From NCBI RefSeq assembly GCF_014651035.1, contig NZ_BMWC01000001.1, forward strand, positions 434,001 through 498,000: a DNA stretch of 64,000 nt, read 5' to 3'. The translations under genes were made by a program, and so were the position numbers. Position 1 is the first letter of the stretch; each line of letters opens with the position of its first letter. Under the pieces are notes generated by a model. It had not been told where the DNA came from and did not search any database. It saw only the letters and a program-made list of their open reading frames with translations. The stretch comes from Streptomyces lomondensis. GTDB taxonomy: Bacteria; Actinomycetota; Actinomycetes; Streptomycetales; Streptomycetaceae. Shown here piece after piece: positions 44,323-52,673 of this stretch.

Positions 44323-47187
44323 TCACTCCGTGACGGCGTACGCCTCCGCCGACCACAGCGAGTACCCGTACGGCGTGGCCCGCTTCTCGCCCTGCACCCG
44401 CAGGAAGCGCACGTCCCGCTCGTCCATGCGGACGCTCTCGCGACCGCCCCGGCCGTCCCGTACGGCCGCCGCCGTACGCCAGCGGCGGCCGTCCGGCGAG
44501 ACCTGGACGCGGTACGCCGAGGGGTGGGCGTCCTGCCAGCGCAGCACGACGTGCCCGAGGCGGGCCGGGCGGGGCAGCTCGACCTGCCACCAGGCGCCGT
44601 CGTCGGCCGGGGAGGACCAGCGTGTGTCCGGGTCGCCGTCGTTCGCCGCCGACGCCGGGAAGTCGGGCGTCTCGTCGCCCGAGGAACGGGCCGTGCCGGT
44701 GCGGGCCAGGTCGGGGCCGCCGGTGGGCGGGACGGCGCGGACGGTGAGCGTCCGGGGCGCCCCCGCGAAGCGCAGCCGGACCTCGTACGACCGCATCGGC
44801 GTGCCCCGCTCCACGGTCACCTCGACCGGGACCGCCACGGTCGTGCCGCGCGGCACGGTCAGTTCGGTGCCCGGCACCCGGACCCGGACGCCCTCGGGCG
44901 CCTCGACGGTGAGCCGGCCGCGGGCGTCGCCGCGGCGCAGCGAGCCGAGCCCGGCCGTCAGCCGCTGGGTCCGCCCGGTCTCGGCGTCCAGGCGGTCACG
45001 CGTCAGCTCGAGGGAGGTGGCCGGGGAGTCCGCGAACCACGGCACCAGATGGCGCACGCGCGCCGGCGCGGCACCGACGACCCGCACGGCGTCCACCCGC
45101 CCGGCCGCAGCCGGCACGGGCACCTCGGTCGCGCCCGACGTGGTCAGTCGGCCGGCGCTCCGCCAGCCCTGGCCGGGTGCGTGTACCTCGACGGTGCCCT
45201 CGGTGCCGGGGTCGGTCAGGACCGTCACGGCTGTCAGGGAGCGGGGGTGCGGGAAGCGCAGGGTGCGGCCGTCGCCGGGGTTGCGGGGCGGCTCGTGGTC
45301 GATGCCCGCCCAGGCCGCGTACGACTTCTGCGCCCGCCGCAGGAACGGGTCCAGCACGTCCGTGCCGACCTCGACCCGGGCCGACTCCAGCCGGGCCCGC
45401 AGATCCCCGAGCCTGCGGTACGCCGTCCAGGCCGCCGCCGCGTCCCCGGCGCGCTGCGCGTCCAGCATGCCGAGCGCGGTCGTGCTCGCCTCGCCGTACC
45501 GCGCCAGCTGCTCCGCCCAGGGGGCGACCTCCTTGGCGAGACCCGTGCCCGACAGCCGCCGGGGCAGCTCGCGCAGCACCGTGAAGGCCTCGCGCAGCCG
45601 GCGCGCGGCGGCGGCGTCGCCCGTGCCGGTGCCGGCCGCCGTCCGGGCCTGCCAGTACGCCTCGGTCAGCGGGCGCAGATACGCCGACTCCTCCCCGTCC
45701 AGCACCGACGCCGCGTCGTTCCCGGCGAGCGCGGCCAGGGCCTGCTCGCGGCGCCGGTCCCCGCCCGCGAGGTCGGCGATCGCGGCCCGCCAGGACGCGC
45801 CCGGCCGGTAGGCGCGCGGGTTCCAGGCGAAGTCGGCGGCGGTGAACAGCGGGATCCGGGACGCCTCCGGCTGCTGCATCGCGTTGGCGAGCAGGGCGGC
45901 CGAGCCGGTCGCGACGGCCGGCTCCCGGCCCCGGTACGGGCCGAGGAAGATGCGGCCCGGGTCGTAGTCGTTGACCGGGTAGTTGTCCATCGTGACCAGC
46001 GGATGCCCGAACGCCTCCCGCGCGTCGGCCAGTTCACGGCCCGTGATGGTGCGGGGCACCACCCCGACGCCCGTCCACGCCACCTCGACCCGCGCGCCCA
46101 GTGCCTCCGCCAGCGCCCGCCGGTACTCGGTCGTGCCGTCCTCGTAGTACTCGGTCGGCATCAGGGACAGCCCGGCCGCCCCGGGGTGCCGTTCCGCCAG
46201 GTGCCGGGCCACCGCGTTCGCGACCCGGGCCTGGGCCCGCGCGGCCGCCTCGGGGCCGGAGCCGAACCGCTCGGCGTCCGCCTCGCAGTGCCACTCGCTG
46301 TAGCTGACGTCCTGGAACTGGAGCTGGAAGGCCCGGAACCCCAGCGCCCACATCGCGTCGAGCTTGCGCGTCAGCGCCCGCACGTCGGCGTCCGAGGCGA
46401 AGCACATCGCCTGCCCCGGGGCCACCGCCCAGCCGAGCGTGACGTGGTTGCGGCCTGCCCGCTCGGCCAGCTCCCGGAACCGGGCCCGCCGCTCCGCCGG
46501 GTACGGCTCGCGCCAGCGGGCCTGCCGGTAGAGGTCGTCCCCGGGGGCGTACAGGTAACGGTTCTGCTTGGTGCGCCCCATGAAGTCGAGCTGCGCCAGC
46601 CGCTGCCGGTGCGTCCAGGCGGTGCCGTAGAAGCCCTCGGTGATACCGCGTACGGCGGTGCCGGGCCAGTCGCGTACGGCGGCCGCCGCGATCGTGCCGT
46701 CGGGGCGCAGCAACTGCCGCAGCGTCTGCACGGCGTGGAACAGGCCGTCCTCGCCCGTGCCGGTGAGGGCGACGCCGCCCGGGCCCACGGACAGCTCGTA
46801 CCCGCCGGAGGGGAGGGCGTGGCGGTCGCCCGGGCGCACGGGTTCCGTCCGGGCGCGGACGACCAGGGCGCCGGGCCCGGCGGTGTCCGTGATCCGGCGG
46901 GCCCCGGCCTGCCGCAGCAGGTCGCGCAGAGCCTCGACGGCAGGGCGATCGGCCTGGGCGTCGGTGATCAGGGCGACCTCGTCCGGCACCGCGACCGGTG
47001 CGCCGTTCGCGCGCAGGGACTGCGGGCGCGGCCAGACCGAGAGGTCCGCCCCGGCCGTGTCGGCGGCCGGTGCGGTGGTCGTGCCGGGGGTGGGCGCGGC
47101 CGCCACCGCGGCGGGCGGGGCGCCGAGGCTCCCGGCGACGACGGCGACCGCGAGGGCCGCTGCCCGCTTCCCACGCCGCAGTCCCAC
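44323..47187 (-). CDS. Secreted GH84-like glycosidase with C-terminal carbohydrate-binding domain
   Basis: The 954-residue exported protein has a signal peptide, an N-terminal GH20b/GH84-type domain (RPQSLRANGAPVAV..., GEDGLFHAVQTLRQLL), a TIM barrel of GH84 type (RGITEGFYGTAWTHRQRLAQ, FMGRTKQNRYLYAPGDD, LGWAVAPGQ), and a C-terminal F5/8C (CBM32-like) domain (DPDTRWSSPADDGAWWQVELP). GH84 enzymes remove terminal N-acetylglucosamine. The canonical catalytic Asp-Asp pair reads QD here (QLQFQDVSYSEW), so one of the two acids is replaced; mechanism or specificity may differ. The GTG at 47187 follows GGAGGGGG. Confidence 0.85.
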   Translation of the reverse strand: MGLRRGKRAAALAVAVVAGSLGAPPAAVAAAPTPGTTTAPAADTAGADLSVWPRPQSLRANGAPVAVPDEVALITDAQADRPAVEALRDLLRQAGARRITDTAGPGALVVRARTEPVRPGDRHALPSGGYELSVGPGGVALTGTGEDGLFHAVQTLRQLLRPDGTIAAAAVRDWPGTAVRGITEGFYGTAWTHRQRLAQLDFMGRTKQNRYLYAPGDDLYRQARWREPYPAERRARFRELAERAGRNHVTLGWAVAPGQAMCFASDADVRALTRKLDAMWALGFRAFQLQFQDVSYSEWHCEADAERFGSGPEAAARAQARVANAVARHLAERHPGAAGLSLMPTEYYEDGTTEYRRALAEALGARVEVAWTGVGVVPRTITGRELADAREAFGHPLVTMDNYPVNDYDPGRIFLGPYRGREPAVATGSAALLANAMQQPEASRIPLFTAADFAWNPRAYRPGASWRAAIADLAGGDRRREQALAALAGNDAASVLDGEESAYLRPLTEAYWQARTAAGTGTGDAAAARRLREAFTVLRELPRRLSGTGLAKEVAPWAEQLARYGEASTTALGMLDAQRAGDAAAAWTAYRRLGDLRARLESARVEVGTDVLDPFLRRAQKSYAAWAGIDHEPPRNPGDGRTLRFPHPRSLTAVTVLTDPGTEGTVEVHAPGQGWRSAGRLTTSGATEVPVPAAAGRVDAVRVVGAAPARVRHLVPWFADSPATSLELTRDRLDAETGRTQRLTAGLGSLRRGDARGRLTVEAPEGVRVRVPGTELTVPRGTTVAVPVEVTVERGTPMRSYEVRLRFAGAPRTLTVRAVPPTGGPDLARTGTARSSGDETPDFPASAANDGDPDTRWSSPADDGAWWQVELPRPARLGHVVLRWQDAHPSAYRVQVSPDGRRWRTAAAVRDGRGGRESVRMDERDVRFLRVQGEKRATPYGYSLWSAEAYAVTE

Positions 47188-47411
47188 AGGCCCCCTCCAA
47201 GTTGTTCGACCAGGAGAACGAGCCCACCACCCGGCCGGTGAAGGTGTCAACGAGAGTGGCCGCTGTGACCGGATTTGACGGAATATGGTCAGAGTGGAGG
47301 GGAGCGGGATGTGAGCAGAAGCACGATCTTCGGCCCGGGGCGTCTGCCTTCGCGTCGACTGGGTAGGGCTGCGATAACCCGTCGAATGCCGTACCCGACA
47401 AGGAGGCCCCC

Positions 47412-47669
47412 GTGGCTGCGATGACTTTCCTTCCGCTCCCGGCCCAGTCCAAACCCGTGGCGGACTCGTCCGCCGACCTCGACGACCCCCACTACGACGA
47501 CCCCCATTACTGCATCTTCAGCTCCGAGAGCACCTGCACCGAGCCCCCGCTGACCAGCGAGCCCCCGCTGCCCGACGCCGAGCCCCTCACCAGCGAGCCG
47601 CCGCTCGCCGAAGCCGCCCCCCTGACCAGCGAGCCCCCGGCCTTCGTCCCGGACTTCACGAGGCTGTAG
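47412..47669 (+). CDS. Small protein with LTSEPP repeats, unknown
   Basis: The 85-residue protein begins MAAMTFLPLPAQSKPV and continues with DDPHYDDPHYCIFSSESTC and a C-terminal run of three LTSEPP(L) repeats. It lacks a signal peptide or membrane helix. AGGAGG precedes the GTG start. The malQ ATG follows its stop immediately, so the two are translationally linked. A repeated Ser/Thr/Pro tail and the His/Tyr/Cys-rich core recall a modified-peptide precursor, but no modifying enzyme is nearby. I do not recognise a family. Confidence 0.6.
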   Translation: MAAMTFLPLPAQSKPVADSSADLDDPHYDDPHYCIFSSESTCTEPPLTSEPPLPDAEPLTSEPPLAEAAPLTSEPPAFVPDFTRL

Positions 47670-49802
47670 ATGACCGCACCCCGGCCGGCCGACGCACCCT
47701 CCGAGGACCTGTCCCGCCTCGCCGCCCTGCACGGCGTGGCCACCTCGTACAGCCCGTCCCCGGACCGCACGGTCGCGGCCTCGGCCACGGCGGTCACCCT
47801 GACCCTGGCCGCCCTCGGCGTGGACGCGAGCACGCCCGGCGCCGTCCGCGCCGCGCTCGCCGCCCGCGAGCGGGACCGGGGCGAGCGGCTGCTGCCGCCG
47901 ACCGTGGTCGGCTGGGGTGCCGGCCCCCCGGCCGCCGTGGCCGCGCTCCCCGAGGGGAGCCGGCTGCGCATCCAGACCGAGCAGGGCGAGACGCGCGCCT
48001 CGGCGGAGCAACTCCCGCCCGGCGTCCACCGGCTGACCGCCACCGCGCCCGACGGCCGCACCGCGGACGCCCACCTGATCGTCGCCCCGCCCCGCCTGCC
48101 CACCCCCACCGGACGCTCCTACGGCCTCCTCGTCCAGCTCTACTCCCTGCTGTCGCGCCGCTCCTGGGGCATGGGCGACCTCGGCGACCTCGCCGAACTG
48201 GCCGGCTGGGCCGGGCGCTCCCTCGGCGCCGGCTTCGTCCAGGTCAACCCGCTGCACGCGGCCGTGCCCGGCGCCCCCACCGACCCCTCCCCGTACCGCC
48301 CCTCCTCCCGCCGCTTCCCCGACCCCGTGCACCTGCGGATCGAGGACGTCCCCGAGACCGCCTACGTCGAGGACCGCGAGCGGCTGCGCGCCCTGCTGGA
48401 GAGATCCGGCCGGCTGCGCGCGGCCGTGCTGGAGGAGGGCGCCCTGATCGACCGGGACGCCGTGTGGGAGCTCAAGCGGGAGGCGCTGGAGCTGCTCTGC
48501 GCGGTCCCCCTCGGCCCCGGCAGACGCGCCGCCTACTGCGACTTCCTCGCCGAGCAGGGCCAGGCCCTGGAGGACCACGCCACCTGGTGCGCGCTCGCCG
48601 AGGTGCACGGCTCCGACTGGCACCGCTGGCCGACCGGCCTGCGCGACCCCCGCTCGGCCGACACGACCCGCGCCCGCAACGGCCTGCTGGACCGGGTCGA
48701 CTTCTGGTCCCGGCTCGCCTGGCTCACCGACAGCCAGCTGACCGCCGCGCAGCGCGCCGGGCGCGAGGCCGGGATGCCGGTCGGGATCGTGCACGACCTC
48801 GCGGTCGGCGTCCATCCCGGCGGCGCCGACGCCTGGGCGCAGCAGGAGTACTTCGCCGCCGGCATGTCGGTCGGCGCACCGCCGGACGCCTTCAACGCCC
48901 GCGGCCAGGACTGGGGCCTGCCCCCCTGGCGCCCCGACCGCCTCGCGGAGTCCGGCTACGCCCCCTTCCGCGAGCTGCTGCGGGCCCTGTTCCGCTACGC
49001 CGGAGCCCTGCGCATCGACCACGTCATGGGCCTGTTCCGCCTCTGGTGGGTCCCCCAGGGCCATCCGCCCACCGAGGGCACGTACGTCCGCTACGACGCC
49101 GAGGCCATGCTCGCCGTCCTCGTCCTGGAGGCCTCCCGGGCCGGGGCGCTGGTCATCGGCGAGGACCTCGGCACGGTCGAGCCCGGCGTGCGCGAGGCGC
49201 TGCGCGAGCGCGGGGTGCTCGGCACGTCCGTCCTGTGGTTCGAGCGCGACTGGGAGGGCGACGGCCGCCCCCTGCCGCCCGACCGCTGGCGGGCCGACTG
49301 CCTCGCCACCGCCACCACCCACGACCTGCCCTCCACCGCCGCCCGCCTCACCGGCGAGCACGTCGAGCTCCGCGACAGCCTGGGCCTGCTGACCCGCCCG
49401 CTGGCGGAGGAGCGCGCCGAGGCCGCCGCCGACACGGCGGAGTGGCTGGCCCTGCTCTCGGAACTCGGCATGCTGCCCGGCACCGGCGGCGGCACCGACG
49501 CCTCCTCGGAGGAGGCCGAGATCCAGGCCGTCCACCGCTTCCTGCTGCGCACCCCGGCCCGCATGGTCGGCGTCTGGCTCCCCGACGGCGTCGGCGACCG
49601 CCGCCCGCAGAACCTCCCGGGCACCTGGGACCAGTACCCGAACTGGCGCCTGCCGATCGCCGACGCGGAGGGCCGCCCCGTGACGCTGGAGGACCTGGCC
49701 GCCTCACCGCGGCTGCACGCCCTGATCGAGGTGCTGAGAGAGGGCGGCGAGCCGTCGCCCGGCCCGGCACCGCCCGGCCCGCCCGGCCCGTCCGGCGCCT
49801 GA
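47670..49802 (+). CDS. malQ: 4-alpha-glucanotransferase (amylomaltase)
   Basis: The 710-residue GH77 enzyme transfers maltooligosaccharide chains, helping glycogen and maltodextrin metabolism in the cytoplasm. Typical segments are YGLLVQLYSLLSRRSWGMGD, GAGFVQVNPLHA, RIDHVMGLFRLWWVPQG (nucleophile Asp), VIGEDLGTVEPGVR (acid/base Glu) and ATTHDLPSTAARL (third Asp). The N-terminal 150 residues are the extra domain of actinobacterial forms. Its ATG directly follows the stop of the small repeat protein. The Pro-rich tail is short. Confidence 0.95.
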   Translation: MTAPRPADAPSEDLSRLAALHGVATSYSPSPDRTVAASATAVTLTLAALGVDASTPGAVRAALAARERDRGERLLPPTVVGWGAGPPAAVAALPEGSRLRIQTEQGETRASAEQLPPGVHRLTATAPDGRTADAHLIVAPPRLPTPTGRSYGLLVQLYSLLSRRSWGMGDLGDLAELAGWAGRSLGAGFVQVNPLHAAVPGAPTDPSPYRPSSRRFPDPVHLRIEDVPETAYVEDRERLRALLERSGRLRAAVLEEGALIDRDAVWELKREALELLCAVPLGPGRRAAYCDFLAEQGQALEDHATWCALAEVHGSDWHRWPTGLRDPRSADTTRARNGLLDRVDFWSRLAWLTDSQLTAAQRAGREAGMPVGIVHDLAVGVHPGGADAWAQQEYFAAGMSVGAPPDAFNARGQDWGLPPWRPDRLAESGYAPFRELLRALFRYAGALRIDHVMGLFRLWWVPQGHPPTEGTYVRYDAEAMLAVLVLEASRAGALVIGEDLGTVEPGVREALRERGVLGTSVLWFERDWEGDGRPLPPDRWRADCLATATTHDLPSTAARLTGEHVELRDSLGLLTRPLAEERAEAAADTAEWLALLSELGMLPGTGGGTDASSEEAEIQAVHRFLLRTPARMVGVWLPDGVGDRRPQNLPGTWDQYPNWRLPIADAEGRPVTLEDLAASPRLHALIEVLREGGEPSPGPAPPGPPGPSGA

Positions 49803-49861
49803 GGGCGCTCAATCGCACCCCCGGCCGCGCACGCCCAGTCGGCGTTGGATACTTTGACACC

Positions 49862-50149
49862 GTGGACAAGAAGAACGCCCTGCGCGCCGGCGCCCTGGCA
49901 GCCGGTACGACGCTGATGATGCTGCTCATGTCGTCCCCCGCGAGCGCGCTCACCCGCGACGACGGTGACGACCCCGGCCCGGGCCTGAGCGTCATCGAGA
50001 CGCTGGGCCTCTTCGTCGTGGCCCCGATCGTGCTGTACCTGGTCATCCATGGACTGGTGATGATCGGCGACAAGTCGCACAAGCAGAAGGACCCGACCAG
50101 CTCCAACATCAGGACCAAGTCCGCCGACAAGGCCGACGCGAAGGCCTGA
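49862..50149 (+). CDS. Small membrane protein with N-terminal signal-like helix
   Basis: The 95-residue protein has a hydrophobic N-terminus (LRAGALAAGTTLMMLLMSSPASA) resembling a signal peptide cut after ASA, then an acidic DDGDDPGPG segment and a second membrane helix (LGLFVVAPIVLYLVIHGLVMIG) with a basic tail. Conserved small proteins of this type are common in Streptomyces; the function is unknown. GATACT about 10 bp before the GTG could be a -10 box for a leaderless message. It is followed by a strong hairpin. Confidence 0.7.
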   Translation: MDKKNALRAGALAAGTTLMMLLMSSPASALTRDDGDDPGPGLSVIETLGLFVVAPIVLYLVIHGLVMIGDKSHKQKDPTSSNIRTKSADKADAKA

Positions 50150-50186
50150 CGCGGGCCTCCGCCGAGCCGCCGCACGGTTTTCCGAG

Positions 50187-50245
50187 GGCGCCGTCCGCGG
50201 CGTACGTACGCGCGATCCCGCCGTACGCGCGCCGCAGACGGCGCC
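50187..50245. terminator. Large hairpin between convergent genes
   Basis: GGCGCCGTC (50187-50195) pairs with GACGGCGCC (50237-50245), with GCGGCG/CGCCGC continuing the stem inside after one mismatch. It separates the small membrane gene from the convergent TetR gene and probably ends both. Confidence 0.65.
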
Positions 50246-50253
50246 TTCGCCGT

Positions 50254-50334
50254 TCGCCCCGACGGATTCGCGGCGGATTCGCTCCTGCGGATTCGGCCCT
50301 ACGGATTCGCTCCTACCGATTCGCCCCTACGGAT
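50254..50334. repeat. 14-bp tandem repeats overlapping the tetR stop
   Basis: Five near-copies of TCGCCCCTACGGAT (starting at 50254, 50279, 50293, 50307, 50321) with an 11-bp shortened copy between the first two. The last four are exactly 14 bp apart. The array covers the last codons of the TetR gene, so it has been acquired or tolerated at the gene end. Confidence 0.85.
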
Positions 50335-50926
50335 GCGGGGCCGTCAGGTAGCGCTGCACGGTGGGGCCCAGCCACGCCACGATCTCCTGGCGGGTCAGCG
50401 CCACGGCCGGCGGGAAGCGCAGCACGTACCGGGTCAGGGACAGCCCCAGCAGTTGCGCGGCGATGAGCGCGGCGCGCGTCGCGGCCTGCTCGGGATCGGG
50501 GCAGACCCGGCGGGCGGCCGGCAGCACCTGGTCGCGGAAGACGCCCTGCATGCGCTCGGCCCCGGCCTGGCTGCCGGCGCCGACCCGGAGCAGGGCGGTG
50601 AGCACCTCGTTCTCCTCCCAGTGGTCGAGGAAGTGCGCCACGAGGGTGTGGCCGACCTCGTGCCGGGGCAGCGCGCTCAGGTCGGGCAGCCTGATGTCGA
50701 CGGCGACGGCCGCCGCGAACAGGCCGTCCTTGCTGCCGAAGTAGCGCATCACCATCGACGGGTCGATCTTCGCGTCCCGGGCGATGGCGCGGATGGTGGC
50801 CCGCTCGTAACCGTCGGCCGCGAAACGCTCGCGGGCGGCGTCGAGGATGGCGGCGCGGGTGGAGTCGGAGCGCCTGGCGGGGGCGGCGGGAGCGGAGGGG
50901 CTGGTTTCGGACGTGCTGTCGGGCAT
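50327..50926 (-). CDS. TetR family transcriptional regulator
   Basis: The 199-residue regulator has a helix-turn-helix in residues 20-65 (RAAILDAARERFAADGYERATIRAIARDAKIDPSMVMRYFGSKDGLF) and a helical ligand-binding domain. It diverges from the FAD monooxygenase gene across a 212-bp region full of 14-bp repeats, which are its probable operators. The ATG at 50926 gives MPDSTSETSPSAP. It likely represses the monooxygenase and itself until a small-molecule ligand binds. Confidence 0.9.
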   Translation of the reverse strand: MPDSTSETSPSAPAAPARRSDSTRAAILDAARERFAADGYERATIRAIARDAKIDPSMVMRYFGSKDGLFAAAVAVDIRLPDLSALPRHEVGHTLVAHFLDHWEENEVLTALLRVGAGSQAGAERMQGVFRDQVLPAARRVCPDPEQAATRAALIAAQLLGLSLTRYVLRFPPAVALTRQEIVAWLGPTVQRYLTAPHP

Positions 50927-50935
50927 GCCGACGAG

Positions 50936-51130
50936 CGTAGGCCAACACCTGTGGGCCAACAACCGTTGACGTCTCCCGATCGGCGCCGTACGTTGGTCAA
51001 CGAGCGTTGGCAAACAGTTGTTGGCCACCGACCGTTGGCAGTCGATCGTGGGCAACCAACCGTTCGCGCACGGCCGTTGGCAACCGGCTGTTGGCCCACG
51101 CGCGTTGACCAACGTACGTTGGCCCCAGGG
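50936..51130. repeat. 14-bp-periodic repeat array in the tetR/monooxygenase promoter region
   Basis: About 14 units start every 14 bp at 50936, 50950, 50964, then (after a 13-bp unit at 50978) 50991, 51005, 51019, 51033, 51047, 51061, 51075, 51089, 51103 and 51117. Unit heads are CGTTGGC or one-base variants (TGTTGGC, CGTTGAC, CGTGGGC, CGTTCGC, CGTAGGC); the 50978 unit is degenerate. CGTTGGTCAACG (50991-51002) and its reverse complement CGTTGACCAACG (51103-51114) bracket the core. The array fills the intergenic region between the divergent genes. Confidence 0.9.
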
Positions 51131-51138
51131 AGGCCCTG

Positions 51139-52581
51139 ATGAACGGCACCGCCCGCTCCGTGATCGTCGTCGGCTCCGGCCCGACCGGTCTGCTCCTCGC
51201 CGGTGACCTCGCCACCGCCGGCGTCCCCGTCACCGTCGTCGAGAAGCGCCCGCACCGGATCAGCAACCTCTCCCGCGCATTCGTCCTGCACGCCCGCACC
51301 CTGGAGCAGTTCGACGCCCGAGGGGTCGCCGACGAGGTGGAGCGGGTGGGCCGGCGGCTCGCCCGGTTCCGCCTCTACGGCCGCCTCTCGCTCGACCTGA
51401 CGGCGCTCCCCTCCCGGTTCAACCACATCCTGGTCCTCCCGCAGTACGAGGTGGAGAAGGTCCTGGAGCGGCGGGCGGCCGAGGCCGGGGCGCGGTTCCG
51501 CCACGAGACCGAGGTGACCGGGCTGACGCAGGACGCCGAGGGGGTGACGGTCGAGGTCCGCGGGCCCGGGGGCGGCGCGGAGTCGCTGCGCGCGGCGTAC
51601 GTCGTCGGCGCGGACGGGATGCGCAGCACGGTGCGGAACGCGGTCGGGCTGCCCTTCCCGGGTCGCTCGGTGATCCGCTCCCTCATGCTCGCGGACGTAC
51701 GGGTCACCGAGCAGCCCGGCGAACTGATCACCTTCAACGCCGTCGGCGACGCCTTCGCCTTAATCGTCCCCTTCGGCGACGATTACCACCGTGTCATCTG
51801 CTGGGACCGGAGCCGTGAGCTGCCCGACGACGCGCCCGTCGGCCTCGACGAGGTCAGGGCGGCCACCCGGCGCGCCCTCGGCCGGGACTTCGGCATGCAC
51901 GACCCCCGCTGGATGTCCCGCTTCCACAGCGACGAGCGCCAGGCGCCCGCCTACCGCGCGGGCCGGGTCTTCCTCGCCGGGGACGCCGCGCACGTCCACA
52001 CCCCGGCCGGCGGCCAGGGCATGAACACCGGCCTCCAGGACGCCGCCAACCTGAGCTGGAAGCTGGCCGCCGTCCTCAAGGGGCACGCGGACGACGCCCT
52101 CCTCGACACCTACCAGGCCGAGCGCCACCCCGTCGGCCGGACGGTGCTGCTCAGCAGCGGCGGCATCGTGCGTGCCGCCATGGCCGAGCGGCCCTGGGCG
52201 ATCGCCCTGCGCACCGCCGTCGCCTCCGTGGTCGACACCGTCGGCCCGGTGCGGCGCAAGGCGCTCGGCCAGGTCACCGGCATCGGCTACCGCTACCCCG
52301 CGCCCCGTGGCTCCCACCGCTTCACGGGCCTGCGGGCGCCCGACGTCGCCCTGGCCGGCGGCACGCGCCTGCACGAGGCCCTGCGCGGCGGCCGGTTCGT
52401 GCTGATCGCCCCGGAGGAGTTCGAGACGCGGGCCGAGCGCAAGGACCGGCTGGCCGTCGAACGCTGGGCGAGTGACCGTCGTACGACCGTGCTGGTGCGG
52501 CCGGACGGGTACGTGGCGTGGGCGGCGGAGTCGGCGGACGAGCGGACGATCGAGGCGGCCCTCGGCGCCCACGTGGGGTGA
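51139..52581 (+). CDS. FAD-dependent aromatic monooxygenase
   Basis: The 480-residue flavoprotein has an N-terminal Rossmann motif VIVVGSGPTGLLLAGDL (GxGxxG), VEKRPHRISNLSRA, a DG motif VVGADGMRSTVRNAVG and GRVFLAGDAAHVHTPAGGQGMNTGLQDAANLSWKLA, the GD-motif of class A hydroxylases. It would hydroxylate an aromatic or polyketide-like substrate, or a drug such as rifampicin-like compounds, using NAD(P)H and oxygen. Codon 208 (51760-51762) is TTA, so translation should depend on the developmental tRNA BldA. It is divergent from tetR, across a repeat array. Confidence 0.9.
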   Translation: MNGTARSVIVVGSGPTGLLLAGDLATAGVPVTVVEKRPHRISNLSRAFVLHARTLEQFDARGVADEVERVGRRLARFRLYGRLSLDLTALPSRFNHILVLPQYEVEKVLERRAAEAGARFRHETEVTGLTQDAEGVTVEVRGPGGGAESLRAAYVVGADGMRSTVRNAVGLPFPGRSVIRSLMLADVRVTEQPGELITFNAVGDAFALIVPFGDDYHRVICWDRSRELPDDAPVGLDEVRAATRRALGRDFGMHDPRWMSRFHSDERQAPAYRAGRVFLAGDAAHVHTPAGGQGMNTGLQDAANLSWKLAAVLKGHADDALLDTYQAERHPVGRTVLLSSGGIVRAAMAERPWAIALRTAVASVVDTVGPVRRKALGQVTGIGYRYPAPRGSHRFTGLRAPDVALAGGTRLHEALRGGRFVLIAPEEFETRAERKDRLAVERWASDRRTTVLVRPDGYVAWAAESADERTIEAALGAHVG

Positions 52582-52673
52582 GGCGGCTCGGTTCCCGGGC
52601 CGCGTGCGGCGCTGCCTCGGTGGACCGGAGCAACTCGAGGTGAGGCGGCGCGGTTTCCGGGCCGCGTGCGGTG

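Noticed and set aside
47289..49535. Long minus-strand frame opposite malQ
   Set aside because: Shadow frame, low complexity; MalQ on the plus strand shows all GH77 catalytic segments.
50936..51130. CRISPR array suspected at the 14-bp array
   Set aside because: Unit plus gap is only 14 bp, there are no unique spacers of 25-40 bp, and no cas genes are nearby.
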